Of a stretch of DNA of 44,357 nucleotides, positions 32,142 to 39,357 are shown one piece after another (positions within the stretch are counted from its first letter, which is position 1; each line of letters opens with the position of its first letter). The translations under genes were made by a program, and so were the position numbers. The notes beneath the pieces are model-generated. The model ran no database searches. It had not been told where the DNA came from and worked only from the letters and a program-made list of their open reading frames with translations. Origin of the DNA: a virus; IMG/VR virus record IMGVR_UViG_3300042478_000574, positions 1 through 44,357 of that record; one strand, 5' to 3'.

Positions 32142-32371
32142 TAGGCAAACTCAAGAACTTCGACAGCGATAACAAACTCAGAGTCAATGCCAAAGAACTC
32201 AACGAGATCATCAGGATTGAGTGACTCTAAAAGTGATTCGTCTGCATCCTTGATGATCACCTGAAACGTGCCGTCATCCTGAGGAAATACTTCAGAGATG
32301 ATGCCATCCATTAAGTACTCATCAATCGGTGTGTCTTGATCAAGTGTCAGCCGCAGGTTGAGTGTGTCCAT
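32141..32371 (-). CDS. Small acidic early protein
   Basis: The product has 76 residues (MDTLNLRLTLDQDTPIDEYL, then VFPQDDGTFQVIIKDADESL and FFGIDSEFVIAVEVLEFA). It is strongly acidic and beta-rich. It is the first minus-strand gene after the 570-bp gene-free segment and so probably the first early gene transcribed. A copy of motif A lies 15 bases before its ATG. Function unknown. Confidence 0.72.
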   Translation of the reverse strand: MDTLNLRLTLDQDTPIDEYLMDGIISEVFPQDDGTFQVIIKDADESLLESLNPDDLVEFFGIDSEFVIAVEVLEFA

Positions 32372-32386
32372 TGTGTTTAAAAAGCG

Positions 32387-32397
32387 AGTGGATAGGT
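32387..32397 (-). promoter_or_regulatory. Repeated motif A copy (ACCTATCCACT)
   Basis: Exact copy 15 bases ahead of the start at 32371, at the edge of the gene-free segment. CGCTTTTTAAACACA follows it. Confidence 0.6.
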
Positions 32398-32964
32398 AAA
32401 CTGTAGCTATTCAATTGTGCTGCGACCTTGTGATTAGGTGCGCGTGGGAGTGTATGGGCTCGGCTGATGGTGGCTAGCCATCGCGTCTGTTTAAAGCGAT
32501 CGCCATCGCCCGCCTGATCACCACACCATCGGGTGATCGCCGCCTGCCCCTATTCTGTTGTCGAGGTGCTTGCGGTCATCTTATCCATAGCAGTACTGAT
32601 ACGGCAATGGAGCAGTTACACTTCGTAAAGCGGCACACTGCAGCATTGATGCAGTACTGATACAGCATGGGAGAGTCGCTACAGATAGCAAGAGAATCAA
32701 GCGGGCTTGTTGCGAGTCATTCTCAATAAGGCAACGCTAGTATCCCTGCCGAATCGACCAAACCCCTAGTGTTTTCGCCCAGACTGTACATCTAGCGCGG
32801 CATCAGGCACCCCCACCACGGGGGAATTGCGGCCCTGCGATAGCGGTAATACCCTTCACAAATTTTTGTCGGATATTGAGCCATATCTGCATCACCCTGA
32901 GTCTTATACCTCTCACCTTGCTACGATATAGAGGTGGGCCAGCGAGGTTGCACCCTCCTGACCC
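32398..32964. other. Gene-free control or end segment with repeats
   Basis: No convincing gene in about 570 bases. It holds a 17-bp direct repeat GCAGTACTGATAC(G/A)GCA (32590 and 32651), an inverted repeat GATCACC / GGTGATC (about 32516-32538), one HIP1 octamer GCGATCGC (about 32496) as found widely in cyanobacterial genomes, a CCCCC / GGGGG hairpin (about 32811) and ACCTCT-N16-AGAGGT (32908-32935) just ahead of the plus-strand gene. It is the junction between rightward and leftward transcription and a candidate for the packaged genome ends or a replication origin. Confidence 0.6.
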
Positions 32965-33174
32965 GTGACCAGTCCAACCGTGATTGAACTGATGACCTCA
33001 TTTTCCTCCAAATACCAGCTCAAATCCGACGTTGTTCCCGTTATGACACGGAAACCCGTCAGAATCACAGCAACCATCACCTGGAAGACGTACCAAACGT
33101 TGCTCGACCGTAGCGATGTAGAAGGACGTAGTCTTAGCAACCTTGTCTCCTTCCTGATCGAACACAATCTCTAA
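32965..33174 (+). CDS. Ribbon-helix-helix (CopG/Arc-like) DNA-binding protein
   Basis: The only convincing plus-strand gene. From a GTG at 32965 it has 69 residues; ATG starts at 32992 and 33043 are alternatives. The C-terminal 43 residues form a ribbon-helix-helix domain: KPVRITATITWKTYQTLLDR, then SDVEGRSLSNLVSFLIEHNL. The strand, the first helix and the G-RSLSNLVSFLIE second helix fit the family. Such proteins act as dimeric repressors. It is transcribed away from the early genes across the gene-free segment and converges with the small gene at 33201. A regulator of early transcription or of lysogeny is the natural inference. Confidence 0.75.
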   Translation: MTSPTVIELMTSFSSKYQLKSDVVPVMTRKPVRITATITWKTYQTLLDRSDVEGRSLSNLVSFLIEHNL

Positions 33175-33200
33175 CCCCTCTACAATCGCCTACAAGGCTA

Positions 33201-33494
33201 TCAATTACTCTCCACCTTCTCCTTATACCAAGGAGCAGTTAAACGCATCTCAGGGAGGCTTACAGACGCCTCTGAAGGCCTCTCTGTATACACCGGAGTA
33301 ATCAAATCAGGGAGCGGTGGTTCAACAGCGACATACTCATTGATTGCTTGATCCACTTCACGTGTAACACGCACCTCAATGAACTTCTCTTCCAACCACT
33401 TCAACGCTCCCAACAACAAAAGATCCCACCACGGGATCCCACGTTTCCATTGTTGGTACAGTTGTTGAAACTCATTTAGTTTTAATTCCTTCAC
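33201..33494 (-). CDS. Small hypothetical protein near the genome end
   Basis: The product has 97 residues (MKELKLNEFQQLYQQWKRGI, PWWDLLLLGALKWLEEKFIE, then a Pro-rich acidic section VEPPLPDLITPVYTERPSE). A short amphipathic or membrane-associating helix is possible around WWDLLLLGALKWL. It overlaps the preceding gene by 23 bases and converges with the plus-strand regulator. Function unknown. Confidence 0.65.
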   Translation of the reverse strand: MKELKLNEFQQLYQQWKRGIPWWDLLLLGALKWLEEKFIEVRVTREVDQAINEYVAVEPPLPDLITPVYTERPSEASVSLPEMRLTAPWYKEKVESN

Positions 33495-33618
33495 CAGACC
33501 CTCCTAGATGCTCCTTTATGGCGTGTCTAATGTTTGCTGCAAGGAAAGTATTACCAACACGTTCTGCAACCTTTAGAGCGTCTTGTAGACGCCTTAGACG
33601 ATCATCATCATCAGACAT
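33472..33618 (-). CDS. Small hypothetical protein after thyX
   Basis: The ATG at 33618 gives 48 residues (MSDDDDRLRRLQDALKVAER, then NTFLAANIRHAIKEHLGG). It overlaps the thyX stop by eight bases, so translation is probably coupled. A longer frame to 33720 lies inside thyX and looks non-coding. The helical content suggests a small binding protein. Confidence 0.62.
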   Translation of the reverse strand: MSDDDDRLRRLQDALKVAERVGNTFLAANIRHAIKEHLGGSGEGIKTK

Positions 33619-34258
33619 TGTAATCCATATCCCACATTGCCTCACACACGTTCGGTATTTGCAAATAGAGAATATCCATGATCTGATCAGCAATAACAGC
33701 ATGCTCCTTCTGCGTACCATTACTGGTTCTCAGGTCACAGTAATGTAACCACGACCTAATAGACCCATTCATGTAGAGCTTGGTTGGAGATGCCAGGGGA
33801 AGCACGTCTCTTGCACACTCCTTAGCTACCCCAGCCTCTATCATCTCGTTGTAGAGGACGTAAGCCTTGGCATAGTGTCTGGCTATTTGTTTTTCAAACT
33901 CTCTAGCTACAGAGATATTCAGATCATCAATGCTGTTCTGTCTGTTCTTGGTGTCTTGCCTACGCAGTTCTGGTAGTTCAGGGGGAGTGTAGAGCTGGGC
34001 ATACCGCTGACTAAACTCTTGAAAGCTAAAGCTCCGATGCCGGAGGATCTGTGCTGCAATACTTCTTGTTGTCTCAATCTCTACACACATGTTCACCATT
34101 TCAAACGGTGACCAGTGTTTATGTTTGATGAGGTATTTAATCAGTTTAGCACTGGTCTCAGTGTTGGTTTGATTAGAAGGATTAGACACACGTGCCATAT
34201 AGGCAATGAGTTCTTCTGCTTTAGGAGTGATGTGGATAAGCTTGGCTGAATGACTCAT
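33611..34258 (-). CDS. thyX: Flavin-dependent thymidylate synthase
   Basis: The product has 215 residues. The ThyX signature is present: ILRHRSFSFQEFSQRY, fitting RHRxxSxxExSxRY. HWSPFEMVNMCVEIE and the C-terminal SIRSWLHYCDLRTSNGTQKE with AVIADQIM complete the fold. ThyX makes dTMP from dUMP using FAD and NADPH and methylenetetrahydrofolate. With ribonucleotide reductase and MazG it supports phage DNA synthesis. Many picocyanobacteria and their phages use ThyX. It is the first gene after the structured segment downstream of the terminase. Confidence 0.97.
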   Translation of the reverse strand: MSHSAKLIHITPKAEELIAYMARVSNPSNQTNTETSAKLIKYLIKHKHWSPFEMVNMCVEIETTRSIAAQILRHRSFSFQEFSQRYAQLYTPPELPELRRQDTKNRQNSIDDLNISVAREFEKQIARHYAKAYVLYNEMIEAGVAKECARDVLPLASPTKLYMNGSIRSWLHYCDLRTSNGTQKEHAVIADQIMDILYLQIPNVCEAMWDMDYNV

Positions 34259-34534
34259 GTAGAGGTGGGATTAGTAATCAGTTATACTCACTAAGTTATA
34301 CTGTTTAATACATGATGATCACTAGGGCCTCTTAATGGCCCACAGGATCATCCAGTATTACTTGCAGTACTCGTAGGATGGGGAGTTGTGAGTTTAGAAT
34401 GTACTTACAGAATGGTCGCTCCCGATGGTCGCCTGACCATTAGTAAAGGGGGAGAGAGTTAGCTTGATTGTCTTCCTCTCTCCCGGAGGGAGATGATTCC
34501 ACCCTTATCATTCCCCCCTATGATGAGGGCTTGG
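34259..34534. other. Structured gene-free segment between terminase and thyX
   Basis: About 275 bases. It holds a two-tier inverted repeat GATGATC-acta-GGGCC / GGCCC-acag-GATCATC (34314-34352), ATGGTCGC twice (34412, 34425) with ATGGTC-gcct-GACCAT (34425-34440), and GGGAGAGAG / CTCTCTCCC (34450-34484, 17-base loop), which with CCTTTACT after it on the minus strand may end terminase transcription. In T7 the terminal repeat begins just after the terminase gene, so a packaging end could lie here. Confidence 0.5.
34281..34308 (-). promoter_or_regulatory. Candidate host-type promoter upstream of thyX
   Basis: On the minus strand TTAAAC (34308-34303) is 16 bases from TATAAC (34286-34281), a fair sigma-70-like pair about 22 bases ahead of the start codon. 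The word AGTATAACT occurs twice, 14 bases apart (34280 and 34294). A host-polymerase promoter here would suit the first early gene. Confidence 0.45.
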
Positions 34535-36298
34535 TCAAACCCAAGTTGGGACGGGGGATTTGGAGGAACCGCGTGCTTGGCGTCTTTGCTCCAAGTTGAA
34601 GCCCAAAACGAGGTGGTTGGTCGCCTGTTGAGGGTCGTCTAGGAAGGCTTGGAGCATGTCGTTCCAGTCGTCCCGTTTGCGTTGGTTGACGACCTCTTGA
34701 GCTGAGATACCCATGGCGTCGGTGAAGTACTTGACACCTTGGGCTAGGGAGTCAAGGCGGTCATCGTGTTTGATGGCAAACTTCTCCCGGCACATGCGAC
34801 TCATCTGATAGAAGAGCATGTAGAGGAGTCGTTTCTCTGGGGCTTCGTCTTTGTTGGAGGCGTAGTCCCACTCCACCACCTTCCGGTCAATGATCAAGCG
34901 GTGTTGATTCATGATCGGTTCAAGGGCATCGATGATGCGGTCTTCCTTTCGGACGGTGGCTCTGACTTCTTCTACTGCGATGTTTTGTTTGGTCTGGTGC
35001 AGGTGCTTCTTGAACAGCTCTGCAACGATGCCATCACCAAAGTTAGTTTCGATGAGCAGCTTGGTGACGTTGTACTTCTTACAGCCTCTGAGGATGTCTA
35101 GAAGGGTGGTGTCGCTGTACCCGTCGTGGTAAGCGCGAATCTCATGGACGTAAAGGAAGCCGTTCTTCTGGCTTATGAACGTCGCTGCTGTTTCGTCTGT
35201 GCCTCGACCGCTCGGATCCACTGAGCAGATCGTTTCATCGTAGCTACTCCACTCTCCTTGAAGCTGCATTGGGGAGTAGAAATAATCACCCGGTAAGCCA
35301 ACCGTAGGCAGATCCTTGAGACAATTACGAGGATCAGAGCACCAGACAACAGAATCCGGCGCTTGAGTCGGGTTAACAGCGGTAATGATGAGGTCTTGGA
35401 ATTTAAGGGGGAATTTCTCGGCATCACTAAGGCTCGTATCAAGCATGAACTGCAACATGAAGTTGCTACGACCCATTGATGCTTCCCGCTCCAGCAGGTC
35501 ATCAGCAGTGAAGCGGTCTGGGTCGGTTACGTCCCACGACTCTGCTCCGTTGTCGATGTCCTCTTGCAGTTGAGGAGCAATCAAGCCTTCATAAGCTGAG
35601 AGCTTGCGGGGGTAACGAGCAGGCCAGACAAAGGGTCGGTAGTTGCGTTCAGCTAGTTTGCGGTAGACAGTGAAGGTTGTCTGTGGTGTCCCCAGGTACA
35701 TGATGCGTGAATCCGGTTTAGGGGTCAGGATGGATTCCGCTTCTGTACAGAGCTGCAGGAGCTTTTCCCGCATCATCTCGGTCATGGAGTTACCAGGAAC
35801 CTCGATGTCATCGAGAATCATCAGGTCAGCACGTGAACCGGTGAGCTGACCGGTGATACCCACGGATTTGACAGAGGGGGCCTGGTGAGGTGAGCAGTTG
35901 ACATCAAAGGAGATTCGAGACCAACGGGCATCGTCGCTCTTGGGTCTGAGGTGGATGAGCCAGGGGGTTTCGATGATCAGCTTCTGCAAGAAGATCGACA
36001 TGTTGTCTGCCCGTTCCTTCGAGGCAGAGATGATCATGATCTTCTTCTCTGGATTGTTGAACAGGGTCCACAGAACAAAGGCACCAGTAATCCAGGATTT
36101 ACCTACGCCTCGAAAGGCTTGGATCTGTAGTCGTTTAGGACCGTGCTGCAAGTAGTCCGCAATGGCGTACTGTGCACGGGTGGGGGAGGGAAGGTCGAGC
36201 TGCTGCCATAAGGCTTGTAGAAAGATCTTAAAGTCCTTCTGAAGGGACTCCAAAACGGAATCCCCTCCAGGAGCCGCTCTGCGGCGTTTTACTGGCAT
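34535..36298 (-). CDS. Terminase large subunit (T7 gp19-like)
   Basis: The product has 587 residues, the same as T7 gp19 (586). Walker A is QAFRGVGKSWITG, Walker B DLMILDDIEVPG, coupling motif region YLGTPQT, and the nuclease domain begins SVDPSGRGTDETAA with later ETNFGDG and KHDDRLDSLAQGV acidic residues. It is the packaging motor and end-cutting nuclease. A motif A variant (TTTATCCACTTAGGT) lies 20 bases ahead of the ATG. The C-terminal tail is Arg/Gln-rich, as in other family members that dock on the portal. Confidence 0.97.
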   Translation of the reverse strand: MPVKRRRAAPGGDSVLESLQKDFKIFLQALWQQLDLPSPTRAQYAIADYLQHGPKRLQIQAFRGVGKSWITGAFVLWTLFNNPEKKIMIISASKERADNMSIFLQKLIIETPWLIHLRPKSDDARWSRISFDVNCSPHQAPSVKSVGITGQLTGSRADLMILDDIEVPGNSMTEMMREKLLQLCTEAESILTPKPDSRIMYLGTPQTTFTVYRKLAERNYRPFVWPARYPRKLSAYEGLIAPQLQEDIDNGAESWDVTDPDRFTADDLLEREASMGRSNFMLQFMLDTSLSDAEKFPLKFQDLIITAVNPTQAPDSVVWCSDPRNCLKDLPTVGLPGDYFYSPMQLQGEWSSYDETICSVDPSGRGTDETAATFISQKNGFLYVHEIRAYHDGYSDTTLLDILRGCKKYNVTKLLIETNFGDGIVAELFKKHLHQTKQNIAVEEVRATVRKEDRIIDALEPIMNQHRLIIDRKVVEWDYASNKDEAPEKRLLYMLFYQMSRMCREKFAIKHDDRLDSLAQGVKYFTDAMGISAQEVVNQRKRDDWNDMLQAFLDDPQQATNHLVLGFNLEQRRQARGSSKSPVPTWV

Positions 36299-36318
36299 TG
36301 ATGATAGAATATACCTAA

Positions 36319-36326
36319 GTGGATAA
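36319..36326 (-). promoter_or_regulatory. Motif A variant ahead of terminase (TATCCACT)
   Basis: The eight-base core of motif A, followed by TAGGTATATT, lies 20 bases ahead of the terminase start. TATCCACT...TTAGGT is also seen ahead of the early gene at 31339. The match is partial. Confidence 0.35.
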
Positions 36327-36327
36327 A

Positions 36328-36360
36328 GAGAGGCCTTCTGGCGCCTTCTAGGGGCCTCTC
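36328..36360 (-). other. Inverted repeat between the disordered protein gene and terminase
   Basis: GAGAGGCC and GGCCTCTC pair perfectly (8 bp) around a 17-base interior with the self-complementary GGCGCC. On the minus strand TTTATCC follows, so it could be a weak terminator or a processing hairpin. Confidence 0.5.
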
Positions 36361-36375
36361 AGAGGGTTATATGAA

Positions 36376-37761
36376 TCAGCCTTCAGCCATGCGCTTCTTA
36401 CGCTTCTCCAGCAGAGCCTTCACAGCCTTCATGCCAGACATGGAATCTTTGGCATCAAGGAAGGCACGCCGACGCTCCAGATCAGGACCATCACTACCAA
36501 CTTTGCTGATCTTGAGTTTGTCGGAGTAGAGCTCACCGTCTTTGACCGGACCAACGCCGTTCAGGTTGGGTTGAGCTTTGGGTTCCTGTTTGGGAGCTTT
36601 GGGTGCGCTGGGAGGACGAACGATTTGAGTTGGTTGACGGGAAGCCGAGCTAGGACGACCAGAGGAGCGGACTTCAGCTTGTCTACCGCCAGAGGAGCGA
36701 GTCGCTGTGGTGCCTGAGTTGCTCGGTTTAGGAGCTTTGGGCTTGGCAGGAGGGTTGTACTGCTCCAGACGGACTGCCCGTGACCGCTCCTGTGCCGTTG
36801 TCTGGCGAAGGGGAGTGGCACGTTGACGACGGTTAGCCTCATCGCGGCTGTTGACGCCAGGCAGCATGTCATCAATACGACGACCAACCGGAATCAGAGC
36901 CTTACCCAGCTCCTTACCCATGCTTTGGCCTGCAGCCGACACAGCCGGTTCTGCCAGTGATGCAATAAAAGCTGCAGCAGCGCCACCGCCGCCTGCTCCC
37001 TTTGCACGAGTAGCAAGGGAACCACCAGGCCTACCAGCAGGAAGAGCAGGACGGTTAGGACCAGGCTGTCCAGTGCGTGCACCAGAGGCACGAACACTGT
37101 CAGCACCACCAGTTCCACCAGGCAGACCACGCTGACCAGGCAGTTGGCGGGGAGGGGTGTTACCCATGTCCCGAACACGCACGGGATCCACAGGACCACC
37201 ATTGCGGGTACGAGTCACACCACCCCCACGTTGGGTCAAAGCACCTCCACGTTGAGTCAAAGCACCACCGTTTTGAGGTTGCGGGCGACTAGCGGCTTCC
37301 CGTGTCTGACGTGCTCTACGGGAGTTCTGAGCACCACCTTGTTCGCTGAGGATGTCAAGGCCCTTGGCTTTCATCCTGAGCTGGGAAGGATCAGTTCCGT
37401 TGGGAAGCTTGATGGGACCAGCGGCTGAACGACGTGCTGGAGGCAGGGAGGGCTGACCTTTGGGGTTAGGACCGTTAGGGCCGGTGTAGCGAACACGAGG
37501 TGACGGATCCGGTTGAATCTGTCGATTGCTACGTTCCTGGTTCCGACGCATGTTGTCGGCAAGAGCCCGAAGGGTTGCAACGTCTTGATTGACCTTCTGT
37601 TGCACCCTGGTACTGGTGCGTTGAGCGGTTGCTTTCAAGCTATTTGCACTGGTGCCACCACTAGAAGGCAGTTGACGGCTAGCAGCTGCTTTGGTTTGCC
37701 GGGTTTGTTGAAGAAGTTGACGCTGACGAGCCAGCATCGATGGTTTGCGTTTTGGTGCCAT
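36376..37761 (-). CDS. Disordered Arg/Gly/Pro-rich protein
   Basis: The product has 461 residues. It is almost wholly low complexity: Gln/Arg-rich N-terminus (MLARQRQLLQQTRQTKAAAS), then Pro/Gly/Arg/Asn stretches with a short tandem repeat (ALTQRGG twice at about residues 165-180), an Ala-rich patch with AAAAFIASLAEPAVSAAGQS at about residue 260, and an ordered basic C-terminus (KDSMSGMKAVKALLEKRKKR). It is strongly basic overall, so nucleic acid or terminase contact is possible. It is coupled to the HNH gene before it by a TAATG overlap. The strong coding bias argues for a real gene, but I know no function. Confidence 0.75.
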   Translation of the reverse strand: MAPKRKPSMLARQRQLLQQTRQTKAAASRQLPSSGGTSANSLKATAQRTSTRVQQKVNQDVATLRALADNMRRNQERSNRQIQPDPSPRVRYTGPNGPNPKGQPSLPPARRSAAGPIKLPNGTDPSQLRMKAKGLDILSEQGGAQNSRRARQTREAASRPQPQNGGALTQRGGALTQRGGGVTRTRNGGPVDPVRVRDMGNTPPRQLPGQRGLPGGTGGADSVRASGARTGQPGPNRPALPAGRPGGSLATRAKGAGGGGAAAAFIASLAEPAVSAAGQSMGKELGKALIPVGRRIDDMLPGVNSRDEANRRQRATPLRQTTAQERSRAVRLEQYNPPAKPKAPKPSNSGTTATRSSGGRQAEVRSSGRPSSASRQPTQIVRPPSAPKAPKQEPKAQPNLNGVGPVKDGELYSDKLKISKVGSDGPDLERRRAFLDAKDSMSGMKAVKALLEKRKKRMAEG

Positions 37762-38087
37762 TATTTAATCCAAGATAAAATTAAACCTTCACGTTGTGTA
37801 ATGCCAAACCGGTCTCTCATCCAAGTGAGCCAGTTATTTGTTCCCTTGTCGTGATTACATTTCTTACAAGCTGGGACAAGATTCCTTGTGATTGATTCTC
37901 CCCCATAATGTCTTGGATAGACATGATCAAGCGTGAGTTCTTGTAGTTCATAAGTTTCTCCACAGTAGACACATTGACAATTGAAGTGTTCCTTGATGGC
38001 ACGTCTCCACAGACGTTTTGCCTCTGGACTTGTCATGGTCAGCATGTTGTAAATGTAATGTTCAGGACTGGGTAGCAAGGGTGTCAT
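37761..38087 (-). CDS. HNH endonuclease
   Basis: The product has 108 residues. The HNH core is complete: FNCQCVYCGETYELQELTLD, then DHVYPRHYGGESITRNLVPA and CKKCNHDKGTNNW, with the two CxxC zinc pairs and the D-H...N...H residues. HNH proteins beside the terminase stimulate packaging cleavage in several phages; in others they are free-standing homing enzymes. Its position between small and large terminase genes favours the packaging role. The start overlaps the preceding gene with ATGA. Confidence 0.9.
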   Translation of the reverse strand: MTPLLPSPEHYIYNMLTMTSPEAKRLWRRAIKEHFNCQCVYCGETYELQELTLDHVYPRHYGGESITRNLVPACKKCNHDKGTNNWLTWMRDRFGITQREGLILSWIK

Positions 38088-38341
38088 GCCAAACGTTTGT
38101 TATTCCCGTGCCCATTACGGGCTCTGTTTCGTTTTGCTGATTCAATTTTGAGAGATCCGTTCCGTTGATGAGAAAGGTCACCTCCACCTTTCCCATAGAT
38201 CCCCCGTTTTCGACGAGCTTGGTTTAGCTCAGACCGGTATTCAATTTTGCTGGGTTGTTGGTTATATTCCCGCATGTAGCTGCGGTGCTTAGCAGCAGCT
38301 TTGGGGTTGTCTTTGTAGTATTTACTTGTACGCCCTGCCAT
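38084..38341 (-). CDS. Small basic protein with HNH-like DxSH segment
   Basis: The ATG at 38341 gives 85 residues (MAGRTSKYYKDNPKAAAKHR, SYMREYNQQPSKIEYRSELN). The C-terminal half reads RGIYGKGGGDLSHQRNGSLK and then KRNRARNGHGNN. The pattern GKGDxxDxSHxxNGxL followed by NRxRN recurs in cyanophage proteins and looks like a small nuclease-type or zinc-free HNH relative. It is strongly basic. It overlaps the terminase small subunit gene by 20 bases. Role uncertain. Confidence 0.68.
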   Translation of the reverse strand: MAGRTSKYYKDNPKAAAKHRSYMREYNQQPSKIEYRSELNQARRKRGIYGKGGGDLSHQRNGSLKIESAKRNRARNGHGNNKRLA

Positions 38342-38573
38342 GGAGTCTCCGTTGTACAAGTTCTGGATCGACCTTGGGCATGATTGAGGCAAGCTTGTCT
38401 AAAGGGTTACCGGCGTAGGCAACCCCTGAGATATCGTTCTTTGCCAGCCAATCACAGGCTGCTTTTAGGTCAGCAGTGGACGCTTCACCGGAGCGGATCC
38501 GGCTGAGGAATTCAGTGGTAACGAGATTATGCAACTCGTTAAACATGTCCTCAGTTGCCTTTGCTTTAGCCAT
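38322..38573 (-). CDS. Terminase small subunit (T7 gp18-like)
   Basis: The product has 83 residues from the ATG at 38573 (MAKAKATEDMFNELHNLVTT). EFLSRIRSGEASTADLKAAC, DWLAKNDISGV and the C-terminal SIMPKVDPELVQRRLHGR fit the gp18-like small terminase of T7-like cyanophages. It is a little shorter than T7 gp18 (89). It should recognise the concatemer and load the large subunit. A TTG start at 38585 is possible but less likely. It overlaps the preceding gene by eight bases. Confidence 0.85.
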   Translation of the reverse strand: MAKAKATEDMFNELHNLVTTEFLSRIRSGEASTADLKAACDWLAKNDISGVAYAGNPLDKLASIMPKVDPELVQRRLHGRAYK

Positions 38574-38811
38574 TTCTAAGGACAATCTGATCTAGTTTGT
38601 TTTCGATGCGGATCATATGATCCTCCATCTTTTGTAGGGCATGAGCTAACTCTTGCCTTGGTACATATTTCTCTGCAAGCCGAAGTTCGAGATTATCAAT
38701 GCGCTTGTCAATCTGATCCATTCGGCTGCTTGATTTCGAGTTCACTGCAAGGATTCCGCCACCTGCTCCGACAATGATTGACAGAACACCAGTAATAATT
38801 GCTTCAATCAT
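38566..38811 (-). CDS. Membrane-anchored coiled-coil protein (holin or spanin-like)
   Basis: The ATG at 38811 gives 81 residues. MIEAIITGVLSIIVGAGGGI is a membrane segment; the rest is an alpha-helical coiled coil (QIDKRIDNLELRLAEKYVPR, QKMEDHMIRIENKLDQIVL). This single-helix plus coiled-coil layout resembles T7 gp18.5-like (Rz) spanins, which lie next to gene 18 in T7. It overlaps the C39-like peptidase stop by ATGA. A class II/III holin is the alternative. Confidence 0.7.
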   Translation of the reverse strand: MIEAIITGVLSIIVGAGGGILAVNSKSSSRMDQIDKRIDNLELRLAEKYVPRQELAHALQKMEDHMIRIENKLDQIVLRNG

Positions 38812-39356
38812 TGTTTCCTGAAGGTCATGTACCAACCAGTGCGGGGGCCATCGACCTCCCAACGCTTCAACCAGTTCTTCCAGGAATATCGAACTTCTTT
38901 GCCACCTGAACCAATGCGGGCATAGCCTCCGTTGACGTTATCCAGCTCCCCATAGGGGTCATGGAAGACACCGTTAGCTCCCTCATCACCGATCAGCAAC
39001 ATCCAGTGACCACCACCACTAGGAGCCGCAACTGGTCCGTGATGAAGGATTCCAGTAGCGACGGGGTAGCCAGCTTTGAGTTCTTGTTGAAGTTTGGTCA
39101 GGCTTCCATTGGTGTAGAAGGAAGCCATCACACCATAGTTTTGTAAAGCCCGGACTTGGGCTCTGGATTGAGTTGTGTCGCCGTATTTCAGGACAGTCTT
39201 CAAGTAATCATCGTCGGCGTTACTACCCGTCAATGACTTCGGCAGGAGATACTTAAGCGCCATAGCACATGTAGAGCTAAAGCACATCCGATCTCCATGC
39301 CGGGTGGCTGAGTCAGTTTGAGGATAATATTGTGCCACGTCTAGTAGCACCATCAC
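38808..39356 (-). CDS. C39-like cysteine peptidase
   Basis: The product has 182 residues. The papain-like C39 pattern is complete: Cys in MCFSSTCAMALKYL (after VAQYYPQTD), His in SGGGHWMLLIGDEG, and Asp in GVFHDPYGELD. Phages use C39-like domains as endolysin or tail-tip enzymes that cut peptide cross-bridges. It lies between two small membrane proteins, so a lysis cassette is the best reading. No other endolysin (for example T7 gp3.5 amidase) is visible in the genome, which strengthens that inference. The two nearby cysteines make the exact nucleophile unclear. Confidence 0.83.
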   Translation of the reverse strand: MMVLLDVAQYYPQTDSATRHGDRMCFSSTCAMALKYLLPKSLTGSNADDDYLKTVLKYGDTTQSRAQVRALQNYGVMASFYTNGSLTKLQQELKAGYPVATGILHHGPVAAPSGGGHWMLLIGDEGANGVFHDPYGELDNVNGGYARIGSGGKEVRYSWKNWLKRWEVDGPRTGWYMTFRKQ

Positions 39357-39357
39357 G

